Assembly (NCBI RefSeq): GCF_000740895.1
Contig: NC_025260.1
Coordinates: forward strand, 2,398,001 to 2,462,000
From: Theileria orientalis strain Shintoku
Taxonomy: Eukaryota; Apicomplexa; Aconoidasida; Piroplasmida; Theileriidae
Direction of reading: 5' to 3'
Length of the DNA stretch: 64,000 bases
Numbering within the stretch: position 1 is the first letter of the stretch; each line of letters opens with the position of its first letter. The translations under genes were made by a program, and so were the position numbers. This document shows positions 36,911 to 48,623 of the stretch, one piece after another. The notes beneath the pieces are model-generated. The model had not been told where the DNA came from. It did no database searches and saw only the letters and a program-made list of their open reading frames with translations.

Positions 36911-39174
36911 ATGATGGCTAAAAGACAATCGGACGAAAATTTGCCCCTACACATCGGAGCCGATGATTCAACAGACAATGTTACCGATTCTTCGGTGTAC
37001 AACCATGTTGATTGTGTAAAAAGTGGAAATAACAATATAAAACCAAGGAAAAAAATTAAATACCTGAGAAAATCTGACAGTATTTCAAGTATGGACTCCC
37101 GTTTATCAAGAAAATCAACAACAGAGGAAGACATATCAGTAAATCAAGACAGCGTAAACAATGCTGATAATTTAAAACATGAGAGTTTGTTATCTAGCGG
37201 CGATTTAAAATTAAACAGACAATTAATTTTTACAATACTAGGGAAATTAGCATCAGGGGATGGGAACAAGGAGTCATCAAAAGTAGTTGAGTCCACTGAA
37301 AATCCAGAAAATATCGAAAAACAAATTGAAAAGGAATCAAATAACATGTCAAAGGAGAATAATCACATTCTTGAGAATACTGATGATCAAACAAGCGAGA
37401 AATTGACACCATCCAGAAAAGCAGACTACGTACACACGCTTTTATCAGGAAGAAGCAGCATGGATAATTCAATAAATATACTAAACAGAATGACAATGAA
37501 GACGGAAGACAACACAGTTGATTCAGTAAAAGAGCTTGAAAGGGAGGAAATCGCGGAAACAAGTGTATCGGATAACGAGGAAAGAAACGAAGATATCCTA
37601 AAGAATTTGGAATCAGAAGATTATGAAAACGAAAATGAAGAGGAAAGATTGAACACAGTTGGATCTAGGGAGGAGGTGAGGTCAATAAATTTGGAACATG
37701 AAGGCTCAGAATTCGCGTACCCGAACGAGTTAGATACAAACAATTTCGAAGACACTGAAGACGAGTACTATGACAACGAAGAAAACGACGAGGAGGATGA
37801 CAACACGGAATTAATGGATCATGATTTTGCAGAGTTTAAAGAGAAGACGGGACTTGACAAACTGTTGGAAATGTATAGAAGGTTGTATAATATCTATGAA
37901 AACAGAATAGTTAACGGAAATGAAAAGTTGAGAGTGGTAGTAAGGTGTATACCAACCGCAAGAGAAAATAGAGTAATCGAATGTGAAAAATCATGCATAA
38001 AGCTCTTGAAGCCAGGAAACAAGGATAGCGTGTTTAAGTCGCAGAGACCAGGAGTGTACGAGTTTAATTTCGACTACATAGTGCCAGAAGATGAGACGAC
38101 GGAGCAGTTGTACAACGAAAGCTGCGGAGACCTGGTTGAAAAGATACTGTCAGGAAAAAACGTAACAGTGTTTGCATACGGAAGCACAGGCTCAGGAAAA
38201 ACGCACACAATATCAGGAGATGAAAGGAGCAAAGGATTGGTGTACCTGATGATATCGGACCTGTTCGAATACAGAGGAAGCGAAAGTGAAGATTTCTACT
38301 TTTCTTACTTCGAAGTGTACAACGAGAACGTGTATGACCTGCTGGTGGAGTCGGAAAGGAATCTGAAGCTGCAGGAAGTGGAAAATAAAGTGTTCGTTAA
38401 GGGACTGACGAAAGTAAAAATGAGAAGCTACGAGGACTTCGTAAAGCTGTTTGAAATAGGAAGCAGAAACAGAAAAGTGTTCAGCACTAACGCAAACAGA
38501 AGCTCAAGCAGATCACACGCAATCATGCAAGTGCAGACGAGCAAAAAGTCGAATCTGACGCTGATAGACCTGGCAGGCTCGGAAAGAATGAAAATCACGG
38601 AAAACAAAGGAGAAAGACTGAAGGAATCGTCATACATAAACCAGTCGCTGCTGGCACTGATCAACTGCATCAACACACTCTCAAAAAATTCAAAGAGCAT
38701 GAGGAACGGAGGGCAGGAAGGAGCAATGAAGTGTACGAGAGTGAAGTACAGAGATAGTAAGCTGACGCACCTGCTTAAAAACTCGCTCACGAACAACGGA
38801 TTCATAATAATGATAGCACACGTGAACCCGGAAAGCAAGTACTACCAAGACTCGTACAACACAATCAAGTACGCACTGAGAGCAAAGAACGTGGAGCTGA
38901 AGCAAGCAATATCAAAAGGGGTAAGTGAATGTACTAGAGTAGTATTAGAAGGGAGGTAGAGCAGATAAACAAACAAGAATATTAGAAGAAAAGGATAATA
39001 ATTAATATGTAGAAGTGCGGAAAGGAAGTCATCAAGAATTTCACGAAGGAGCTCTTGTATCTGGTGAATATAATGAAAAATCAAATGAACGATGAGCAGC
39101 TGAAGCAAATCAGAGACGACATGTGCAAGTCGAACCTGATAGGGCGGCCAATATTTGAATGTCTAGTAGAATAA
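36911..39174 (+). CDS. Kinesin motor protein with long acidic N-terminal region
   Basis: 723 residues, exons 36911-38920 and 39013-39174. A microtubule motor: the catalytic domain spans about residues 337-665 with P-loop GSTGSGKTHT (~423), switch I NRSSSRSHA and switch II LIDLAGSER (~550), ending YNTIKYALRAKNVE. The first ~330 residues are disordered and acidic (EENDEEDDNTE near the motor), a position unlike N-terminal-motor kinesin-1. After the motor only a short helical tail remains. An internal motor with a short tail fits kinesin-13 or an unusual kinesin-8; I cannot decide without alignment. Likely roles are mitosis or subpellicular microtubules. The start is the first of two adjacent ATGs. 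Confidence 0.9.
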
Positions 39175-39242
39175 ATCCCGAAAACCAAAAGTACGTAATA
39201 TCATCGTCAATACACAAGTTATATGAATACGAGCATTAATTG

Positions 39243-40381
39243 ATGTCCAATCTGCAGTATATAGGACAACTGTCATTAGAATCTTTTAATGAACAAGTTA
39301 TACAAGGTCAATACCAACAATACAGCTAAAAAACAGAGATATATGAGTAGATAAATAGATGTTAACCACATATTGAGAAAATAACATAATGTTTAGCGAC
39401 AATTGACAAATGTTCACAAACACACAATCCAAGGATATTGGAAGCAATAAAACAGGTAATCTAGAAGATAGTTGGCCAACACTTGTGTAAAACGGATACA
39501 TGGTAGTGTATCTGACTTAATATCATCCACAACAATAAAGTAATGTAGAGTTGGACTGAAAATTTGAAAAAGAGAATTAATTCACTAAAAACAGGATCAA
39601 AAGCACCAAAACCGAAATTATCTAAATCAGTAAGTAGCATTAATTAGTGATGTGTCAATTTGAAAGCCAAGATTATAATAAACTTATTAGGTTAAGGACC
39701 TGTTTAAGCAAAATCAGGGAGATAAGTAGGTTGTATACCAAAAAGATTAAAACTATACTAATAAACAAGGGAAAATAGAAATAAATCAACATAACATATT
39801 TAGGGAACATGAAGAATCAGATGAAGACGAGTTTCTGGATGCGGAAGTAGTTTCAGCAAAGGCATCGTCGCCCTCAGTATCACCCAAATTGAGGCCAATG
39901 GACATGAAAACATTGGAGAAACTGAAAGAAAGTGAAAAGAAGCCAAGCGAGAGTATCGAAGAATCAAAAGAAGCAGAGGATGACCCAGATACAGAGTTGA
40001 GCATATCTGAAATCAGCGATTTGGACGACGACGAACCAGAAACTAACGACCTAGTTATCGGGATGCTAGACAAGGTAAGAATATGATTGACGGCTATATA
40101 GAAAAATAAGTACGCAAGCATGGTGTGGGTAAATTATTAATGCAAATGAAACCAAAAACATAATTAAAAACAGGTTACGAGACCAAGCAGTAAGAAGTTC
40201 GGGCCGCCACTGTGGAAGGTGAAGCTGAAGTACGGAATAATGCAAGTTAGTCCCAAGTTAACAGTAAGACAATTTGAATAAATACACCACTGACAGGGAG
40301 TTGACTAGGCATAATACAAATAAATAGGTGAACAACGTGGAAATACCGTTTGATACACTGGAAGGAGAATTTGAATTTTAA
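39243..40381 (+). CDS. Transcription factor IIA large subunit (alpha/beta)
   Basis: 217 residues, seven small exons: 39243-39306, 39397-39455, 39549-39629, 39691-39725, 39804-40074, 40174-40263 and 40328-40381. TFIIA binds TBP and stabilises it on promoters. The N-terminal four-helix part reads SFNEQVIQ, then RILEAIKQSWTENLKK, matching the family's short helix-loop-helix ending in LKQLWENKL. An acidic linker follows (SISEISDLDDDEPETND). The C-terminal barrel strand is LWKVKLKYGIMQV, ending EGEFEF, close to the usual WKFHLKDGIM and GEFEW. No single exon exceeds 271 nt, so ORF-based annotation would miss most of this gene. Assignment is from these two ends. Confidence 0.8.
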
Positions 40382-40606
40382 ATACATGATAATGACAGTA
40401 AATAATGTGATCATAATATACAACAATACATGAGTGTGTAACTATGTAGATTTGTGTTATTCGATAAGATGTGTGGTAGATTGGATTCCATAACAAAATA
40501 AAGTTACAAGATCGGACAATGAAGAATAAAAGTAATTAAAAAATGTAATAATGATATTTAAGAAATTAGGCAAATAAAAATAAGTAAAATAAAAAAATTG
40601 AGACAA

Positions 40607-41562
40607 ATGTCAGTGGTTCCAAATCCAAGAGTATTTTTTGATATATCAATAGGCGGAAGGAGAGCAGGAAGAATGATATTCGAGGTAAAAACAACATAAT
40701 TGAAATAGATATAGTATTTTAAAGACAATGTGTGTTGAAAATATGAACTGTAAACAAGTAGTTAATCTGTACATTATAATTTGAAAGAAAATTAATTGAT
40801 ACAGCTCTTTATGGACAAATTGCCATACACAGCAGAAAATTTCAGGTGTTTATGTACAGGTAAATTAAAAAAGTGTGTAAAATAATGATGTTTATACGTG
40901 AAGTAGCGGTTACATCGGTAAAACTAACAAATTATGTGCAGGAGAAACGGGCCTGGGATACTATTTGAGGCCAAGATGGTATAAGAATACACCAATACAC
41001 AGAATCGTTTCTGGATTTGTAAGCTATAAATAAAAGTATATGGAAAGAAAGAAGCAATAATGCATAGAATGAATAACGTATTTGTAGATGTGCCAAGGAG
41101 GTAACTTTAATACAGGGAACTCGTACGGAGGAGAGTCAATATACGGACAATATATGAGAGATGAATCATACTCATACTATCACTCCAAAAGAGGTATGAA
41201 AGTGGACATTACGATAATTCAGGGGTACTGGGAATGTGTAAAACAAGGTACAAAAACTCAAACGCGTCGCAATTTTATATAACATTCAAGCCGTGCTCAT
41301 TCTTGGATAATAAAATGGTAGATATCATAGGATATATAAACTAGAAGATGTGTAGATATATTTATGGTAATTAAAATTGAAAAATATATAGATTAAACAC
41401 ACATTTAAATAAATAGTAATAAGTGTGTGTAGTCATGTTAATAAAGAAATATAGGTGGTTTTTGGACACCTAGAGTACGGAGATGAAGTACTTGATCAAA
41501 TAGAAGAACAGGGAACAATGATAGGAAGAACAAAGAAGGAAGTAAAAATATACAACTGGTAA
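40607..41562 (+). CDS. Divergent cyclophilin-type peptidyl-prolyl isomerase
   Basis: 172 residues, six exons: 40607-40684, 40805-40859, 40942-41018, 41088-41193, 41223-41317 and 41455-41562. The fold is clear: VFFDISIGG, LPYTAENFRCLCTGE, IHRIVSGFMCQGGNF, SIYGQYMRDESY, NASQFYIT and VVFGHLEYGDEVLDQIE. Relative to cyclophilin A, the Arg of the HR-V motif and the MxQ positions are kept, but the Trp before LD is Phe (CSFLD) and the His before VVFG is Met. Reduced isomerase activity and cyclosporin affinity are expected (family knowledge). One intron is 29 nt. Cellular role unknown. Confidence 0.9.
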
Positions 41563-41576
41563 AAATTTAGTAGACA

Positions 41577-41838
41577 ATGAGTAGAAGTGAACAAAGAAAA
41601 GTAATTAATAAAATGTACAGCGGAGAGATACCTCAAGACACAATATACGATCCGAGAATCAATAATGAAGTGAGGGAACGGAAATTTATCGCAAGAACAG
41701 TAGGTAGATTGAGTAAAATTAATGGAATATTAGGACATTGAAAGGCCAAAGTTCAGTGAAGAAACATACAAAATGGAACAGTCATATAAAAACATAATAC
41801 CAGAAGAAGTGTATAAAAGAGCACATTATAACTTTTAA
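41577..41838 (+). CDS. Small protein of 75 residues, unknown function
   Basis: Two exons, 41577-41699 and 41734-41838, starting 14 nt after the cyclophilin stop. The product is charged, Tyr-rich and leaderless (start MSRSEQRKVINKMYSG, end EEVYKRAHYNF). The 34-nt intron has GT and AG ends and joins in phase 0. I recognise no family; the short intron, the good start and the absence of internal stops support it, but its shortness keeps confidence moderate. It may share a transcript or polyadenylation region with the cyclophilin gene. Confidence 0.5.
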
Positions 41839-42112
41839 CTAGTAATAAAAGATAATTTAATAGTCAAAATAAAAAAAATAATATGGAATCTTAGTGTGTT
41901 GAGAATATAAAATAAAAAGGAGGAAGGAAAGTACAAAATAAAACAGGATTAAAACACTAGAATATAAATGAATAAAATAAATTGAGTAAATAATAATATA
42001 AATATATAAAATTAATGAACCACTAGTAGTTATGAGTAACTATCGGGGGTGAGGGTTAGGGGGATCAGAAGTCACAAACTGTATTTTACATATAACCTTT
42101 AACTCTTGTAAA
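41839..42112. other. Intergenic region before phosphate carrier
   Basis: AT-rich, with many ataaat-type repeats and no coding signal. Confidence 0.5.
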
Positions 42113-43357
42113 ATGGGAGATAAGTGGGACCCGAGAGTGTCAGCGCCAATAAGTAGAACGCCGCACCCAGTAGTACACGATATTAAGTATTACGGGAAGT
42201 GTATGTTGGGAGGGATTCTGTCCTGCGGACTCACGCACACGCTCGTGACGCCGCTCGACGTGACGAAGTGTAAGATGCAGACGAACCCACAAGTGTACAA
42301 GTCGCTCATCTCAGGCCTGGGAGTTATCATGAAGCAAGAAGGACTGCCAGGAATAGTCAAGGGATGGAAGCCAACACTGCTGGGCTATTCAATGCAGGGA
42401 CTGGGCAAATTCGGACTCTACGAGTTCTTCAAGGACTTCTACGGAGGATACCTGGGAGAAGAAAGGGCCTACAAGTACAAGGGAATGATGTGGCTGGCAG
42501 CCTCGGCGTCAGCAGAGGTGTTCGCAGACGTGCTGCTGTGTCCAATGGAAATGGTGAAGGTGAAGGTGCAGACAGCGCCACTGACAGAACAGTGGCCGAC
42601 AAGCCTGATGAAGGCAACCTGCAAGATGAACTCAATGAAAGCAGAAACTAAGTTCCCAGTAAGTGAAGAAGGCTACATAGCTAAGTACTCAATAAGCCAC
42701 CAGAAGACTGTGTGAAGGAAAAAGCAACAACGACTGGCAAAAATTAAGCAACTAATGATAATTTAGTTCGGAAGCCTGAGGCCGCTGCTGAGCAGGCAGG
42801 TGCCATACACAATGGCGAAGTTCTACTTCTTTGAAAAAGTAGTGCAGCTGTTCTACGACCACGTGTTCACGAAGCCGAAAAGCGAGTACCCAAAGCAAGT
42901 GCAGCTGGGAGTAACGTTCGCATCAGGTAGGCAAAAGGACGCAAACGCACTGAATACAGGATACCTGGCGGGAATCATATGCGCAGTGGTGTCACACCCG
43001 GCGGACTCACTGGTGTCACAAATGGGCAAGTCGGAAAACAAGGGAAAGAGGTAGGCCGTGGAAGCAACATAAATGAGAAATCACTAATTATGCGTAGTTT
43101 CGGACAAATGGCCAAGGAGGTGGGCGCCGTTAACCTGTTCACGAAGGGCTTGGGAACGAGAGTGTTGATGATAGGCACACTGACGGGACTGCAGTGGTGG
43201 ATATACGACACATTTAAGGTATTTTCGAAAAATAGACAAATAGGCATATTCATGATGGAGTGATCGGATTAAATGCCTATTTTAAATAAAAATTACGCTA
43301 TTTTAGACTGCAATGGGAATGGGAACGAGTGGGGGAGGATCAGTCAAAAAGACATAA
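42113..43357 (+). CDS. Mitochondrial phosphate carrier
   Basis: 322 residues, five exons: 42113-42658, 42767-42926, 42960-43050, 43098-43218 and 43307-43357. An inner-membrane carrier of the SLC25 family importing phosphate. Carrier signatures: THTLVTPLDVTKCKMQ (first repeat), LLCPMEMVKVKVQ (second) and AVVSHPADSLVS (third). SMQGLGKFGLYEFFK is typical of phosphate carriers. The 33-nt intron at 42927-42959 is a multiple of three without a stop; removing it rebuilds the conserved sequence TFASGYLAGIICAVVSHP. The final exon gives a Gly-rich end (GTSGGGSVKKT); reading on through the last intron would give an unrelated tail. Confidence 0.93.
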
Positions 43358-43461
43358 GATTCCATCAGTTTAATAGTAGTTTGTGCATAATTACACTTGT
43401 ATTATAAGCAAATATAAAGGTTTAACCGTGTATAAGTGATATATAGTCTATGTTTGAGTAA

Positions 43462-45211
43462 ATGGACTCGGACGCACCGGTGATAGATAGGCCAGTGGCC
43501 GCAAAGGGAAGGAAAACCCTGGCAATAGTAGTAATAGGGTAAATAGAATAAATAAATAAGAAAATAGCACATATTTTAAGATGGAAGTATTGGTGTATTA
43601 ATTGGTTTGCTAATAATATATGTATTGTAGTATTGGTGTGTTTTGGATTGATTGCTTGATATGTAATGGAATCTCAACAAAATTTGACAAATTCACAATT
43701 AAATAAGAATATGAAACCTAATGATAGTACAAATAGTGGTTATTATATAGTATTAATGGTATTTAGAATGGCCGGTAGTGGTAAAACGTGCTACGTCAGA
43801 AAATTAATCGATACACTAAAAAATAATAAAAAAAGAGTTTACGCGATCAATTTAGATCCAGCGGTTAGTATTAGATAATATTAATAGATAATGAGAACTA
43901 CAGTAACAAGCGGTATAGGTTACAAAGATACATTATAAAGCGAATATTGGTAGGAGAATTAAGTAAAATAGAAGAACGTAGACATAAGAGACTCGATCAA
44001 CTATAGACAAATTATGAAAAAGTATAACCTGGGACCTAACGGAGCAATCATGACGTCACTAAACATATTTGTGACAAGGTAAAGGGATTTGAGGATGAAA
44101 AACATGAATACAGATTTGACAAGATACTGGAGTTGCTGGACAAAAGGTCGGAAATGGTGGACTACATAGTGTTAGATACGCCAGGACAAATAGAAGTGTT
44201 CAACTGGTCAGCAAGCGGAACAATAATACTAGGTAAGAACAAGAAGCCGGTTGTAACAGTAAAACGTAGAATCACTGTCCTCATCGTTCCCAACCATGGT
44301 TAACTACCTAATCGACACGACGAGGTCGCAGAATCCAATAACGTTCATGACGAACATGATATACGCCTGCAGGTGAGAGGTTAGACGAGTTAATGAACTG
44401 TGTAGTGTGATGTACAAGTGCCAACTACCATTCGTGGCCTGTTTCAACAAAATAGGTAACCAAAAATAGGCAAACTAGAGAAACAAAACAATTTTACAAA
44501 CATAAGTAGACGTGAATCGGCATGAAGTATGTCTGGAGTGGATGCAAGACTACGAGCAGTTTTATGAAGCAATAACACAGGACGAGTCATACATGGCAAG
44601 GTAACAGAGATAAGTAGCTAGAACGTAGGGATGTGTGAGAGAACTGTAGTAGTGTAAATGTGTATACAAGGGTGGATAGGAGCATACAGACAGTAGCAAT
44701 CAGCTTACTCATTTATTTTTAGCTTCAGCAGATCATGTGCATTGATGTTGAACGAGTTTTACACAAACATTAAGGTAATAAAAGTAGACGTAAACAAGCA
44801 ATTGGATAATAAAGGTTGAATTTAAAGAGGAAAATATAAAGTGATTTAATCATATGTAGTGTTGTGGAATCAGCTGCATGACAGGAGAGGGATTTGAAGA
44901 GCACGTGTCACTGCTAAACGAATGTGTAGAAGAATATAACAGGTAAAATACAAATAAACAACCAAGACAGCTAAATAAATAACAAGAGAATTAAAGTATA
45001 CAAAATAAGACGATTTAACGCACAAAAATTAAAATGTAGAGTCTACTTGCCCTGGTTGGAAGAGAAGAGGTGTAAAGTACAACAACAACTGAAATAAAAA
45101 ACTAATATGAGTTTTAAAATATATGAACATATGTGTTAGGTGATAAGAAATGACAACACGGTAGTTACTGAGGCAGAAATATGGGAATTGGCCGATAACT
45201 ACATTGGCTAA
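43462..45211 (+). CDS. GPN1: GPN-loop GTPase GPN1 (XAB1/NPA3)
   Basis: 302 residues from twelve exons: 43462-43538, 43767-43863, 43919-43949, 43982-44078, 44114-44232, 44270-44372, 44406-44455, 44510-44600, 44723-44774, 44860-44942, 45040-45076 and 45140-45211. GPN1 helps assemble and import RNA polymerase II. Walker A is GMAGSGKT (residues 26-33), the GPN loop is LGPNGA (86-88), then [42 protein letters not shown] and EWMQDYEQF. Shorter than many homologues because the acidic C-terminal extension is missing. Exons as small as 31 and 37 nt were needed to rebuild it; each restores family sequence exactly. Confidence 0.92.
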
Positions 45212-45247
45212 TTAGGTTATGTGTGGTGTAAATAAAAGTCAGTAGAA

Positions 45248-47317
45248 ATGAGCTCTCCAGACTACAAGAGGAGGAAGAAAGATGCAAGAAGTAAATTTAG
45301 AAAACTGTGGAAAAAAAGAGGAGAAGTGTTAAACGGACAAAACGATAAAAACGGAGAAGGAAGCGCATCAAACCAATATAATCTGAATAATTCCAAGGAT
45401 TTTCCACTGTTAAACGGCAATACAGAAGTCAAAAAGGTCCACGTGCCGAAAATTAAATACGCTTTAGCATTTGGGTAGGTAAAATAGTGAATAGATAAAG
45501 AAGAATGGGTGTATCTAGTTTGTAAAAGCACAACGGATTCTACCAGATAATGGATAAAATACTAAGTGTTTATATGTAATTAGAACAGATACAGAAAATA
45601 GAATGAAAATTATATAGGTACATTGGGACAAACTACCATGGATACCAGAAACAAGTGGAGTATAAAACAGGCATAATGGACAAAGTTAAAACAGTGGAAG
45701 GAACAGTGGAAAACTGCTTAATCAAGATAGGAGCAATAGACGAAAGCCTCAGAAACATGAATCATAAGCTACAAATGTCAAAGTCGTCAAGAACAGACAA
45801 GGGAGTACACGCAGCGTGTATATATATAGGAGGACGCTTCAACGTAAACATAGAAGAAAAAAAGTTGGAAGTGACGGAAACGAGCAGCGAAAAAGAAACA
45901 GAATGCAGCGAAGACATCGAAGATGAGGAGTTGAGTGAAAATAGTACAGTTGTTAGAAAAAAGTTGAGTAGTGACTTGGCGAAAGAAGAAGCAGAAGACG
46001 AAGTAAAAGTAGAAATAAAAGAGCCGTCGAAGGAGGAGTTGTTTATAAAAACATTGAATGCAGTGCTGCCTGAAGATATAAGGTGTTTTAAAATACAAAG
46101 AGTGACAAAGGGATTCGATGCCAGGTAAGAAAGTAGAGTAGAGTTGGATACACACATAAGTAGAGTGTAAAGATTAGATAAAAGTACACAAAATAATTAG
46201 TATAAAGGGGTAAGAACAAGAAGATATTGTAAATGAATATTAAATGCAAAGTAATCATAATGTAACAGGATAATGTGCTCAAAAAGAAAATATGAATACC
46301 TTCTGCCAGTATGGGTGCTGTGTAGAAAATTTGAGTTCCCAAACGAAGAACACGAAGGCATATATAAGAGGCTGGAAAGTTACATGGAGGAAAATATGAA
46401 TAACAAAGAAAATGTTAAAGCATATAAGTCAGAGGAGGCACTGTACGAAGAACAGGGGAAGTACGTGGAGGTGGAAGAATATCTGGAAAAACTGAGACAA
46501 ATACTAAAGCAATACGAAGGAACGAAAGACTTTCATAATTTTACAGTAAAGCAGAGGCTGGAAACGAAGAACACACAAAGATATATAGAAAAGATTAAGG
46601 TAAAAGAGGAGGAAATAGAAGGAATGAAGCTGGTGAGAATAACAATACAGGGACAGTCGTTCCTATATAACCAAATAAGGAAGATGATATGCCTGGCGCT
46701 GCAGGAGTACCTGGCAGTGGCCCCGAAGAACGCAGTCAAGTACGCGCTGAAGAAAAGCGCAACGCTCAACATCAACACAGTGCCCTCAGAAGGACTAATA
46801 CTGCACCACGTAAGAAAATAGAAACTGGTTACACAGATAAGGAGTGAGCTAGATATGTATGTATGAGGCTGCTAGGTAGTCACGAAGTAGATAGGACAGG
46901 TGGGAAAGAGTAGTATTCTGTGAGTAGACGAGAAAGCTGACGGAACGTTTAGCCATGTTATGATACGTACAACGCTACGAGATGTAGTATGGCGAATATA
47001 CCATACATAGAGTACAAGGATATAAAACCGGAAGTAGAAACGTTTAAAAGGCAGTACATATACGCGGAAGTAAAAAAGTCAATATGTTGTAAAATGTAAG
47101 TGGTTAGGTACGGTACGTAGGTAAAAAGGTAACAGGTACACATTGTTAGTCAAAGTTACACACAAAAGGATAACATGAGTGGAATAGTTAAGATAAATAC
47201 GTGATTTAAAAGAATAATAAACTGCGTTTTAGATGGGAAGGATGGTTGGAAACAGTAAAAACGTACCCGTTCTATCTTGAAAATAAAATAACACCCAATG
47301 GGGAAGATGTAAAGTAG
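45248..47317 (+). CDS. tRNA pseudouridine synthase (PUS1/TruA family)
   Basis: 500 residues, exons 45248-45474, 45618-46124, 46269-46809, 46953-47095 and 47233-47317. Isomerises uridine to pseudouridine in tRNA and some other RNAs. The catalytic Asp is in SSRTDKGVHA (about residue 136), preceded by YIGTNYHGYQ. Later segments are IRCFKIQRVTKGFDAR, KYEYLLPVW and GQSFLYNQIRKMICLAL. The basic N-terminus (YKRRKKDARSKFRKLWKKR) suggests nuclear targeting. Two acidic insertions lengthen it. The fourth exon starts at 46953, because only this acceptor gives LILHHPCYDTYN in frame; ignoring it would stop the protein at 46821. Confidence 0.9.
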
Positions 47318-47407
47318 AAACTGTAATAGAATAAATAATTTGCGTAGTGTTTGCTATAAATAGGAAATAAGTGTATTGTACGATAGGATTGTATGTGAAA
47401 TTGGTAA

Positions 47408-48353
47408 ATGGAGGACGAAAAGAGTGAGCAATTGATAGGAGGGCCGCCGTACCTGTCCCACCTGCTGACGAACCCAGAGAATCCAGTAGTGTTCATGGAT
47501 ATATCACTAGGATCGCAACATTTAGGTAAACACGAAGGAATTAAAGCAGTAGATATACGTATAGAGAGGTAGATAGGTGCGTAAATAGAGAATTTGTGGA
47601 ATCGCGAAACCATTAGTAGCATATTTTATAAATAAGTGGATAATTAGTGAATATATGAGTGTGAGCAAGATGAAGTAACTGACGTTTCCGTGTAGGAAGG
47701 CTGAAAATAGAGCTGTTTGCAGATAAGGTGCCGAAAACGTGCGAAAACTTTAGAAAGTTTTGCACAGGCGAACACAGACAGAACATGGTTCCAGTGGGAT
47801 ACAAGAACACACGGTTCCTGAAGGTCATAAAGGACTACATGGTTCAGGTAAAAAGTTATGTACAAGCTAGTTCAACCAGCTAGTAACGGCTTCAGTTGAC
47901 GTTTGCCAACAATCATGTTCACTAGCCAACAACTGGTAGACGAATGGCACCAATGATAGCTATAATACACGTTTTAGACTAACACTATTCTCTAAATACG
48001 ACGATGTGTGGATTATTGGCCGAATAACGATGATTTAGGGAGGAGATTTTGTCAAAGGGGACGGGACGGGGTGCGTGTCAATCTACGGATCGAGCTTTGA
48101 CGATGAAAACTTCGAAGTGAAGCACGACAAGCTGGGACTGCTGAGTATGCACAACACAGGCCCGAACACAAACGGATGCCAGTTCTTCTTCATCACGAAG
48201 CAGTGCGAGTGGCTGGACGGAAAGAACGTGGCCTTCGGAACGCTGATCGACGACGAGTCGCGCCTGGTTCTGCAGAAGATGCAAAACGTGTCAGTCGGCG
48301 ACAAATACGTGCCGAAGTTGAATTTGACAGTATCGGAATGTGGGCAGCTGTAG
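47408..48353 (+). CDS. Cyclophilin H-like peptidyl-prolyl isomerase
   Basis: 194 residues, exons 47408-47525, 47696-47847 and 48039-48353. Cyclophilin H sits in the U4/U6-U5 snRNP with PRP4. Matching features: [61 protein letters not shown] and [13 protein letters not shown]. At the catalytic site, the HR pair is LK (RFLKVIKDY), so the essential arginine is replaced by lysine, and the His before VAFG is Asn. It may act mainly as a binding protein. The N-terminus has a ~25-residue extension beyond the domain. Confidence 0.9.
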
Positions 48354-48623
48354 TCTCGGCCGGATGACCCACATCTGCTAGCCGTGCCCTTGTGTGGTCC
48401 ACAAGAGGCGTCTCAGCCGTTTAAAGGGACTAGAGCATCTATACCTCATAACGAGGATGTTGAGACATGAAGCTCAGCTTCTGCAGCCTGCACGGATAAG
48501 CATCAATCGCAATCACCCTAGCCTAGTTAACACGCTGATTAAATGAGCACATACACGATACGCAGTTAGGCACCAGTACACATGTATAAAAGTATCACGC
48601 ACATTACACGCTTGGTTTAAAAA
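48354..48623. other. Convergent intergenic region
   Basis: 270 bp between the stops of cyclophilin H (+) and the ArfGAP (minus). GC-rich near the cyclophilin end. Checked for a tRNA-like arm and found none. Confidence 0.5.

Noticed and set aside
43219..43263. Phosphate carrier ending at 43263 by reading through the last intron
   Set aside because: It gives an unrelated tail, while splicing to 43307 gives the usual Gly-rich carrier end.
48354..48623. Possible tRNA or other structured RNA in a GC-rich spacer
   Set aside because: No A/B-box pair or cloverleaf stems could be traced by eye.
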